Shown: positions 23,289 to 33,350 of the stretch, one piece after another
Layout: the number at the start of each line of letters is the position of its first letter
Numbering within the stretch: position 1 is the first letter of the stretch
Assembly: GCA_020064725.1 (NCBI GenBank)
Contig: JAGTWJ010000019.1
Location: 806,001 to 870,000, forward strand
Source of the DNA: Drechslerella dactyloides
Lineage: Eukaryota > Ascomycota > Orbiliomycetes > Orbiliales > Orbiliaceae
Direction: 5' to 3'
Length of the DNA stretch: 64,000 nucleotides
Notes under the pieces: generated by a model
What the model was told of the DNA's origin: nothing
Databases searched by the model: none
Seen by the model: only the letters and a program-made list of their open reading frames with translations
Program-made: the position numbers and the translations under genes

Positions 23289-25272
23289 ATGCGGGACACC
23301 GAGCGCCAACGTTGCCGGCCCCACGCCGGGGCTGTCAGAGTGATGGTTAACAATAGAACGTTTCAAACTGTTAACTTTTCACGACCTCGTGCACACCATC
23401 CCTCTTCGCCCTGGCCGTCCTACGCCATGGTACCACGACACAAACGTTGTCATGGCTTCCCTAACCGGAGACAAGCCCCAGCGAGGTCTGTGGCCCAGCA
23501 TGCATACGGCCGACCTCATGTCAATGGTCTCAGCAGTTACCGTCATCGGCAGCAGGCCTGCTTCAAGGAAGTGGGCTATAACTTTCACACGCCACATTCT
23601 CAAGTTCTCTCTGCCTACTATATTAACCAGTATCCGCCCATGGTTCCTCCTCAAGTCCAACTACACGTAGGTGTGAATGATCCTAGGCCAGCTATATATC
23701 ACTGTCCGCCGCCGCCGCCGCCTCTACCACCTTTCCAACCTTTTTATCAGCAGCCTCCATATCAGCAGTGCCGTATTGGGCCGCTTCCTTATCAGAATTC
23801 GGGGTTCTATCCGCAGTTGGTGAATCCGCAGCTTCCCCCGCCACGCCTGCCCCCACCGTTCTACCTAGCCCCGCCTCAACGCCAGGTCCCGCTTCCTTCA
23901 CCCATTCAGAGCGTTGCTGCAACTGCTGGGTCAACCAGGTTGTCGAGTACCAAAGGTCCACTGAGTCCAGCTTCCACGGTAGCATCAATGTCGACCAAGA
24001 CGCCGAGAAGGTCACCAGTCATAGCTAGCACCCCGCTGGCTCCTCCCTTGGATAATGGCGAAGGCGCCGATTGTAGCTCGAATGCGTCCGAGGCCGGCAG
24101 CACGAGCAGTAATCATAGCGCTACCAACGTCTACATCGGGGGGTTACCAATCACCATGACAGACGAGTTACTTTACGAGATGGTTGCACCCTACGGCGAG
24201 ATCGTCAGCTTGAAGGCCATCGCTGAAAGGCCCTCTGGTGAATGCAAAGGGTACTTGAGCCTTAGGCTTATATTATCAAGACATCGGCTAATTGTTTGCA
24301 TTAGATTTGGATTTGCAATGTTCACCACTGCGGAAAGTGCTCGAGCTTGTATCGACGGACTTACTGAGAACTCAAACTACTACGCCAAAATCGCAAGGGT
24401 AAGTCTTACCGGCTCCCTTCACTCCGTATATTACCAGTTGCTAAATATTTAATCTCATAAAACTGCAGCGCTCTTTCTATACCTATCTCAAGGAGAAAGC
24501 TGACGAGACCTCGACCAACCTCTACGTGTCCAACCTCCCCCACACGTGGGACGCAGATGTGAGCACTTGAAGCCGTATTCTCTCTCTCTATCCTTGGGGC
24601 TCTTGCTAAAGTCTAGCATAGAAAATTGTGGCCGTGTTCCATGCCTACGAGTATTCAACCGTTCGGCTTCTCATTAAAGAGTGCAAGTTCAAGGGCGTAG
24701 CCTTCATAGACTTCAAAGACCGCGCCATCTGCAACGAGATCATTGAAAAGTTCAATGGCGTCAAGCTCGATGAGAAAGGCCACTACCTCAAGCTTCAGGT
24801 TCGCTACGCGGACACCAAGGAGCAGAAGGAACTCAAGAGGGAGGCACAACTGGTTGGGAGATTCCCACGGAAGAACGTCCTCCAGAACCATGAGCAAGCC
24901 GTCCAGCGTGCCCAGCAGCATAAGGTCGCAGCCGGTACTCCAACCGTAGGCTTCAGGGGCCATTGCCCATCAACGCCATCAGGACCTTATAGCAGGACCT
25001 CCTGGAGAAGAAACGAGTAAGTACTGCAATCCACATGGCATTCGTCTTCCCGCTTGATTATTATTACTAGCTCGCTCGACCTATCCTTTCTTGTATTCAC
25101 TCGAGGTGTGGGTGCCCTCTTCGGGCCTTCATGTAGAAAGAATAGGCGTGTACTCATAACTCTCGAATGTGTGCTAACGAGGTGATGATATTTATATAGA
25201 GTCTCATTTACTGCTCCACTGTCTCCGCCACACAGCGAGACGAGTAATGAGGACAAGTTCACGGTGTACTAG
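23289..25272 (+). CDS. two-RRM RNA-binding protein, RBMS/MSSP-like
   Basis: Five exons: 23289-24250, 24305-24398, 24469-24558, 24622-25016 and 25200-25272, giving about 537 aa. The N-terminal 270 residues are rich in Pro, Gln and Tyr, with a run of seven prolines encoded by CCG repeats near 23703, and look disordered. RRM1 starts near residue 280 (NVYIGGL, RNP-2; KGFGFAMF, RNP-1 restored by splicing). RRM2 starts near residue 366 (NLYVSNLP; FKGVAFIDF). The tandem spacing and motifs resemble the RBMS/MSSP single-strand nucleic-acid-binding family, so a role in mRNA stability or translation is likely, but targets are unknown. The start is uncertain because the N-terminus is not conserved. The last exon (ending in EDKFTVY) follows a strong GTAAGT donor and is less certain; without splicing the protein would stop at 25020. 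Confidence 0.8.
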
Positions 25273-25761
25273 CAAAACACGGATATGTTCCGAGCGCTTA
25301 ATAAATGATGAGGTAAGCCTAGTCCTCAGAAGCCGCATCGTGAGCTTCTTGGTGCTAGGCTGGCATGGAGTACGGTTTGGCGCGAGGGATGGTTTGGGTG
25401 TCTTTGTGGGGTTTCCTGGGTTTTCGGTTCCTTCGCTGCTGGTTCATGTTTTGTGTTTGTTGTGGTTGTTTTTTGCAGTGTTAATTTAGTTAGTGCGCGA
25501 GCGCACGCTTCCCTCTTTCTCTCACCCATTTGTTTTTGATTTTTATTGCGCTTGAACATTTATTTCTACGCTCTTTTTTAATTGCTTGACTTTACTGAAA
25601 AGAATCCAGTTTATTCAATTCATGGGTGTGTACGTACGTGAATGCGCACTTACAGACGTGTGACATCGAGTAAGTGCTGCTATAGGCACATTTTGGTGGC
25701 TATAGCTATCTAAGTAGGTAAGCTGTCCTATTTTCGTGGCCACGCTCAAGTGCTGGCCAAC

Positions 25762-25825
25762 ATCGAACCCTAGTCTCGGGGACGCAACCCTCCGAGCTTG
25801 AGCGTCCCCGAGACTAATCGAACCC
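25762..25825. mobile_element. 46-bp miniature inverted-repeat element with 9-bp flanking direct repeats
   Basis: Perfect 15-bp inverted repeats TAGTCTCGGGGACGC (25771-25785) and GCGTCCCCGAGACTA (25802-25816) enclose a 16-nt spacer. They are bordered exactly by identical 9-bp direct repeats ATCGAACCC at 25762-25770 and 25817-25825. This is the structure of a transposed element with a target-site duplication. Nine bp is the usual duplication of Mutator-like elements, but the family is only a guess. It has no coding capacity. Confidence 0.5.
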
Positions 25826-27369
25826 AGCATGTTTGCCCATCAAAAGCGTCATTGCTCCGCCAAACACGAGAATCAATGAACCGAGCTCGGCTTAGCAGAT
25901 CTGCGGATGGTGCGAGCCTTGCTGTGTAACTCATGCAAGTTCCATCCCACGTCGAGCATGGGCGACAGAGCCGATTTGACAGCCTCGAGATCTCGGTCCC
26001 TGCCCTCGCAGGGCAGCGGCAGGGGCAGCGTCCTCAAGACTACTGATTTGAAAGTCACAGTATGGGCATACTCTGACATAGATCTGCTTGCTTTCGGTTT
26101 TCCGGTCTTCGCATAGTTCCGGGAATGCAATAAGGGCCACTCTATTAATCGCGCATTGTCATCTCGGTTCATGCCATCTGTTGTACATACATACAAGGGT
26201 TGAAGGTCCCCACTGATGGCTATGGCTATCTAATGCAGTATTGCAGCTGATGGTTTCAGGCAATATATTCGATGGATACTGGGGGGTTGAGCGCATCTCG
26301 GCTCGCAGAATCGTCATACAATTACTTGGCGGCCTATGCCGCTGCCAGTCCATCAATTTCGCATCTGATGAAAATTTAAACCTTCTGATGAATATTGAAT
26401 TCATGAAGTGCCATGAAGCATCTAATGTTGCCTGTGGCTAGTGCCTAAACTCGCCATTGCTTGTAGCGGAGGCCGGAGGGTTTGCCTGGTCTAGAAATGC
26501 AACAACAGTGACGTACAGCGAAAACCACAACAATACACGGTCCCAGGGAGGCAGATAGAGCAGCCCCGTGCACGCGTGCCCTGACCACTGGTATACATTG
26601 ATGCTGTAACATGCCCTATAGCTACGACAGAAGCTCGCCCCATAATGTTGTACGTTTTCAACTCCTGCCTCACAGGTAATTTGAATCCATGCCAGTATAA
26701 AAAGCACGGATGGTTCGACAGTCACGTTTTCTAAGGTGTACTTGTGCAAAGTAGCATGAATACGAAAGAAAAGCAAGAAAAAAGGAAGTATCAAGGAAAG
26801 TCTTAAGATCGAATTCTTTCGTACTCAAACACAAGCTATCGGACGGGTGCAACAAGCAGAGACGACGCAAATGACACGGAAGTATTGGGCAGGCTTTCTT
26901 GGTAACATGAATTCGAAAAGTCGCGCAGCGCCTGCCTTCTTTTGGTTTTGTTTTTTTGGCCATATGCAAACAGCCGACGGGCAATTCGAGACGGACGGAT
27001 TTCAGCATCGATAGCGTGGCAGTCCGCGAGGCTATCGCTTGGTCCTTGCGCAGGCCGCCTGTGATACCTATCCATATACATATATGTAACATCCGCAAGA
27101 AAAGGACAGCTAATCTCATAAATAAAACCCCGGGCCCTGTCTATTTCAATTTGATGTGTTAAACACCGAGCTCGAGAGGTTCAAATTCACGCAACCTTTT
27201 TTTCTTTTTCCTGCTCCTTTTTTTTTGCCTTTTTTCTTCAAGTATTGGAGGAAGGCGCCTGGCTTGCGAGACAAGGTCTTGGAACTGGTTAGGGATAATA
27301 CATGGGCTAGACGTCGGAGCGCTTGTTACACGGCTTAGGTAGTCTAGTTGCGGTGAAAACCTTCAACTC

Positions 27370-27406
27370 GTCTCGAGGACGCTGACCCTCCAAGGTTTCG
27401 AGACTA
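27370..27406. repeat. diverged copy of the TAGTCTCG inverted-repeat element
   Basis: Reads GTCTCGAGGACGC, then ACCCTCC, then TTCGAGACTA, in the same order and near-identical spacing as the hairpin at 25771-25816. The arms pair over seven bases (GTCTCGA/TCGAGAC). No flanking direct repeat is visible. A further TTCGAGACT half-copy follows at about 27421. Confidence 0.35.
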
Positions 27407-30400
27407 AATTTCTATTTCCCTTCGAGACTGATTCTTTATTCCTATATAAATTTAGAGTCCTTGAGTCAGGCTTACCTACATATCAACTTCGTGCTCTTTA
27501 ACAAGTTTGGCGCACTTTTTATAGTACAGCGGTTAAGTTGGCGCAATCGAGTCCGATATATGTCATGTCACATTTTGTCGAATGAATTCGAGTCCGCAGC
27601 CAAGCCGAATTCCACTTGTTCAAGCCCATGCCCCAATTTGGCGTCTGAGGAACCCACGTGAATTCTACATGAAATACATCCTAAACTCGGTCCCTCATCG
27701 TGCAGGATGTCTCACTGGTACATACATGCTGATCCGGCCACCGTGTTATAATCATATCGAGGAACTTGACCCCGAGTCTGATAGGACCCAAAAGGGCATC
27801 AATCGTGCTTCGCAAACCTGGAGTGATAAGCCCAGTTTATGGGTTATCGGTGTCAACGTCACGCATGCATCCACTACATCAATGCCGCTGTCACCTGGGT
27901 ACTTGAGACAATGTTGGCTATGAAGGAGTTCCCTGGAGCCCACAGCTTGAATGGGTAGCTACATGGATAAGTAAAAAGCCGCGGCATCAGCAAGCAGCAA
28001 GGCAGCAATTCAGCGCAGCCGCACCGGCATCCACCAAAATATTGATGCATGTCGGAACCTATACTTGGATCCATATTACCGAGATCGTGCCCAAACGTAA
28101 GACTATGTCGCAGAAACTATCCTCGTCACAATCGCAAGACTGGCATCCTACGTGTAGTAATCTACCCTCGGTGCGAGCAGGGAGCGCTATAGGTTTCAAG
28201 TACAGGTCTCGAATAGCCGTACGACGAGCTTAGCGAGCTTGCCGTATGATACGTAGCCGAGGCTTTGACATTGACAAGGGAGTTCCTGGGATTCTGAGTT
28301 GAGAGATGTCCCGAACGGGAATACGATCCTTAATTTGTGATCTAGAGGATAATTCGTGATATGCTCCCTCACCTGAAACGAATGAACAGGCATGGGAAGC
28401 TTTGCAGGCTATGCTATGCAAACATTCCAGAATGACTGTGCCGTCAGCTCGCCGCCTACCGGCTAGGCAGGCGGCCGCGCCTGCACGCAACCGGAGGACC
28501 TTGCAATACAGTGTTCCAGCGAATGCAAGTTTCCGAGACAATTTTGCGGGAGTTAAGGGAGCGCTTGTGGCGTGGGTGGCGGAGACACTCCCAGATACCT
28601 GCTGTTACGTACCCAAACGACCTTCAATCCTAGCCTTGAGACCTCGAGACTAGTTGTCTCCGCTGCAAATCTGTCCTCTCGGTCTTGTGTAAGTACGCGG
28701 GACGTCGTACGATGCATGTGCAGGGAATTTCTGTTTGCTTATCCTACCGTATACCTCTGGCCCTGCCCGGGCCTATTCTTGGTGAGCATGACGGGAGGCC
28801 TGACGCGGGATCCAACTTACGCGAGAATCTTCTTGTGGGTGCACTCCGTGGACAACGGGGGCAAGGCATGCTCGGGTACTTAGAGCTCGCGTTCGAACAT
28901 TCGGTTTCAGCTGTTATATTAAGGCCATCGATCCGGGATCGATACATGCATATTGACAAGCATCTGAAGCCGCCAAGTTGAATTCATGAAATATCATTGG
29001 CTGAATACGAGTTAAGGTTAACGTTATGTGATATCACAAGCTATGACAAAGATTTGAAGCAAACCGGTACGGATATGCCCGGCGAGGTGCTCTGGGCTCC
29101 GGTCTCGTGGGCCTCCAACCGGACCCGGTGGCTGGCCGCTCCCGAGATGGCGGTTCACGGGGATTTAAGCTTAAACCTGGTGGAGACAAACAGTCTACAT
29201 GCATGCCAGGCCGCAAAAGGATCATGTGGTTTGTTGGTGTGGATATGTGCATATTCATGCATGCATGGCCATGGACAGGAATGGAATCCAACCGTGCATT
29301 AACCGCGAGAAATCCTCGAAAGGACGGCGAGCCGGTCGGTTCAGATCTCATGTTTTCCTTCCAGTTGGAAATGACCTATCGAACCGATCGCTGGCGGTCG
29401 ATGCAGGGAGCAGGGTTGCACTTTGATGCACATTCGCTAAGTTAGACCGACATTGGAAGATTTATCCAAGGTAGCGGAAAGCGCTGGCACTCGCAAACTT
29501 CATCATCGCATCTTGCATGAATGGTCTTCCAATTACATGGAAGAGTCGAGCTCGAGCGCCCTCGGTCATGTGGGCTATAATTCCATCGTTCTATAGTCTT
29601 CGATCCCAACCGACCAGTCAACAGCCCTCCAGATCGAGCACCATCGAGCGGCCGAGACGCGTCGACGCCGCCGACGACCCAACAGACAACGCGCAGCTTA
29701 GTTGTGAATGTTTGAATTTGAGGTTCTAGATCCCGCAAGTGGGGAGCTGATAGCGCGGTTTTGGCAGTAGCTCGAGCGTTCTTCGCTAGTGATTGGACAG
29801 GAATCGCGGGATCGTCTTCTCGCTGCTCCGAGGCTTGCCAAATTTGGTTTCGCGATCTGTGTTAGCGTGGTTCGAAGGCATGGGCTCCAGGAATTCGGAA
29901 TGCTCGGACGCTGTGGAGCTATCTGAACTACGTTGTTGTCACCGTACCGAATTCAAGGAGTTACTGTTTGAAGATGGGACTGGTAAATATCAGACGCATA
30001 TACAGCTATTCAGATGGCGTTGTTACGAGGCGACAGTGAAATATCTCTCGTATGAAGTATATTGATTCTGGTCGCGAATGTTAAGTACCAACCCAAGAGA
30101 ACCGGAAACTGGATATTATAGAGATTCTAGAAGTTGTTACGGTGTATCAAGCCAAACATACATTGAAGCTTATACGTGTTGAATTACAAGGGTTCGATAT
30201 CGTAGATTCAGTCATGGACATATGGAATCTGTAATTGATGAACTCACCGCGGTATGGTCGCCGTCGAAAGAGAAGCAAGGCTGACGAGAGGCCCACTGCG
30301 TGCACCAGCATTTTCGAATTTCTACGTCATAGGAATTTTGTGTAGAAAATAAAAATTGTACCAAAGTACTGGGACGGCCGAGAAGGTGGTTTCGATCTGA

Positions 30401-31141
30401 CCTATAGTATCCTTTCCCCATTCATCCCTTTCTTCTTGTCAGCTGGGTGCCATCTTCTCCGCTCGTTTCCTTATTCCTTCGAGCTATCACCTTAACGTTA
30501 TGCTGGAAGGGAGTTAAGCCGGCGGTCACAGAGAAATGCGGACACGGCAGAACTCCAGCTCGAAAGGTGGATTCTATCGGAAACAAGTTAAGGATAACAT
30601 GCCATCTATTCGAGGTCTAGACCATTCCGATAATAATTAACACCGAGAGAACAGCTTGCATGCATGGAAAGTCGCAGAAAAACGAGAATCAAGCTGATGA
30701 TCACGAGCCCCCTTTCTAGCGCGAGCTGAGAAATGTAAGATTATAGTTTGTGTGCAGCTGCACCACGGTTCTATGCGCCTACATATGCTGCATGCATGCA
30801 TTGCATTGCATTGGAAAAAGAACAATGGATGTGATTGAAAACACCATTGGCCGATGCCCTGTCGATAGATCGCCCCCGTGATAAGTTTCGCGTTCGCCGA
30901 AAGACCCACTCAGGAATGTTAAAGCAACGCACACCTTGCAAAACATAATAAAAACGAAAGAAACAAAAAGTTTTGATACAGGCAGGAATGGGAAGAGAAA
31001 TAAGGGTAGTTCGGTAGCGGGGGGTGCGCGAAAACTTTGTAGACGAGAGTGGCGATGAGAAACCAGAAGACCAGTCGCTAGAGTGCAGATGCAAGCAGAC
31101 GCCTCCGGCATTAGAAGCGAAACGGAAACATAGTGATACGG

Positions 31142-33350
31142 TTACGACCAGACATCCTCCTGTGAGACGGGAGAACTGGATTAGCGAATATAGCAGAAGA
31201 CAGATATGCGAAGACGGACTGCGTACCTGGTACTTGTTTGAACTTCTCATTCTCTTGACAACCTCCTCTCCTTGCGCCTCGGTCAGGCCACGGTGCTCGG
31301 CTATGATCTTGCCGAATGTAGCATTCACGTCTCTCGCCATGTGAGCGGCATCACCACAGACGTAGATATAGGCACCGGCCTTGAGAAGCTCGTCAACCTC
31401 GGCGGCGTGTTCCAGGAGACGGTGCTGGACATAGACCTTCTTCGGCCCTTCACGCGAGAATGCAGTGATCAACTTGAAGGAGTCGCCGAGTTTTGCGGCA
31501 TATTCCTGCAAAAAGGTTAGTGAGCCATTACTGATGGATGATCAAAACTTTTGAAGACTACTCACCGGCCACTCATTTTTGTATAGGAAGTCTTCCTCGC
31601 TGTTCCTACACCCGAAGAAAAGCAGTGTTTTTCCAACCTTCTTGCCTTCTGCAGCATGAGCGGCACGTTCCTGAACGAAAGCACGGAAGGGAGCGACGCC
31701 AGTTCCAGGGCCGATCATGATGACTGGTTTCTCGGGATCGGATGGTAGCTTGAAGTTGGAGTGACGGATGTGAACGGGGACGTGAATGCCATCGTACTTG
31801 TTCCTGGGGCCATTGATGTCGTAGGTCAAACCATGCGGATCAGGGTTCGGGTCGCCGTGCTGTTTCTGCTTCAGTGCTAACAGGTAGTTGGTAGTGACGC
31901 CCTTGAGGATGTGCTTGGATCCCGGTAAACGAATGCTCTCGACAACGGCTGTAATGGCAACGTTGTCCTTGTGAACATGCGAGGAGGAAGAGATGGAGTA
32001 ATAACGCGGTTGGATGTGCGTGAGACCTTCGATGATGAGCGAGAAGGGGATACTGGTCCACGTCTGCCCGGGGGCAAGCTTCTCGAGGACCTGAGCAATA
32101 TTCAGGTATCTGCTGGAGACTTCTTCGTGGAAAGCATCCTTGTCACCACCCAGTCTTGTCAATTCAGCCTTTGCGTATTCGGAGGGTGCGAATGGAGCGA
32201 GAGAGGCGATGAATTGACGGGAAACCAGTCCATTGATCTCGACGTGATATCTGATGACAGCATCGTATGTGGTAGGTGCGGGGAAGGGGACCTTGGATGT
32301 GGAATCGAGGGCGGTAACCTGGATGACAGTGTGACGCTTGTCGATGAGGCCGAGAACGCTCAGCAGTCTGTCTGTTTCCCTTCCGGAGTTGGTCGGCCAG
32401 ATGGCGATGTGGTCACCAGTCGTGTAGTTCAAGCCAGAGCCCGCAATGTTGATTTCCATGTGCAGGCAGTTACGGTCCTTGACGGTGAAGAGCTCCAGGG
32501 ACTTGCTGATGGGGGCGATGTACGGATTGTGAGAGTTGTAGGGGGGTCTTCCCTTGCCTTCCAGATGGTGCTTGTTGGGCTCGCCGAGATATACGTTCTC
32601 CGAATCAGGCGTGAGCGTGTCGTCCTCGTTGATCTTAAAGATTGGCTCATAAACAGCCTCCCGCTCCTCCAGTCCCATCTCCTTGCATACAACCTGCCAC
32701 ATCTCCTCCTTCCAGGCCAGGAAGTCTTCCTCCATCGTTCCTGCTCCATCATCCCCCTCTCCGGCGGCCCCCAGTCTCTTCGCCCCGAGCTTTGTCAGGT
32801 ATCCGTCGACTTTGCGGACCATGGCATTGTAGTGCTCGTAAGTATTGTTACCTAGGCCGAAGGTAACATACTTGAGGTTCTGAAGGGGTTCATCAGCAGC
32901 CTCGGAGAACTGGGGGTCGTCGGCAGAAAGAAATTCATAGAATTCGACAGCGTTATCCGTGGGTTCTCCCTCCCCGTACGTGGCCAGCAGGAAGAATGCT
33001 AAGTGATCTGATGGGAAGGTGTCCAGATTTTCGAAATCATAGTCCTCGATATCGGCTACGAGGGTCTTCAGGCCAAAGCGGGCGTGTCCTTCCTTCGCCA
33101 GTCTCGAAGCATAGTCTTCGGCCGTACCGGTCTGGGATCCGTAGAAGAAGATGGCGTTGCGGTCCATCTCCGCCATCTTCTTGACGAAGTCCCTCGTCTT
33201 GCCGGCGCGGGCAGCTCCATTCGCGAGGCTGAGATCTGTGAAGTAGTCCTTAGGCTTTCCCCACAGCGTGCCTTTCGTGAAGTATGCTACCGTTACTGTG
33301 AGAATGGTAGCCAAGATGACTAAGTCCGCGGTGTCGTATTCTATCGCCAT
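31142..33350 (-). CDS. NCP1: NADPH-cytochrome P450 reductase
   Basis: Three exons: 31566-33350, 31227-31505 and 31142-31159, giving 693 aa. It passes electrons from NADPH through FAD and FMN to microsomal cytochromes P450 (for example in ergosterol synthesis). It has an N-terminal membrane anchor (about residues 9-24, DLVILATILTVTVAYF), the FMN-binding FFYGSQTGTAEDYA and LATYGEGEPTDNA, the FAD region PRYYSISSS, and the NADPH sites GPGTGVAPFRAF and CRNSEEDFLYKNEWP. After the first intron come YVCGDAAHMARDV and RSSNKYQ. The last exon, only 18 nt, encodes EDVWS and stop, the canonical reductase C-terminus with the Trp that stacks on FAD. Both introns (60 and 67 bp) have GT/AG ends in the correct phase. 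It is isolated by large spacers on both sides. Confidence 0.96.

Larger units (their letters stand above)
25273..31141. other. gene-free 5.9-kb interval
   Basis: Between the 3' ends of the RRM gene (plus) and the P450 reductase (minus). I find no ORF with domain-like content on either strand. It includes a G+T-rich segment (about 25345-25490), the miniature hairpin element at 25762-25825 and a diverged copy at 27370-27406, a pyrimidine tract (27190-27240), and several TGCATGCA palindromes (29258, 30657, 30789, 30793). It could be old transposon relics, noncoding RNA, or long 3' UTRs at the flanks. Confidence 0.5.

Noticed and set aside
27515..27600. tRNA-like A-box (TAGTACAGCGGTTAAG) followed by TTCGAGTCC-type B-box
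   Set aside because: No acceptor stem or anticodon arm can be paired and the box spacing is wrong; at most a decayed tRNA-derived piece.
31971..32855. 294-codon plus-strand ORF
   Set aside because: Lies wholly antisense to the P450 reductase exon; composition is that of a codon-bias shadow.
17411..33350. IDI1 and P450 reductase as parts of a terpene cluster
   Set aside because: They are 13 kb apart, separated by RIO2 and an RNA-binding protein, and both are single-copy housekeeping genes.
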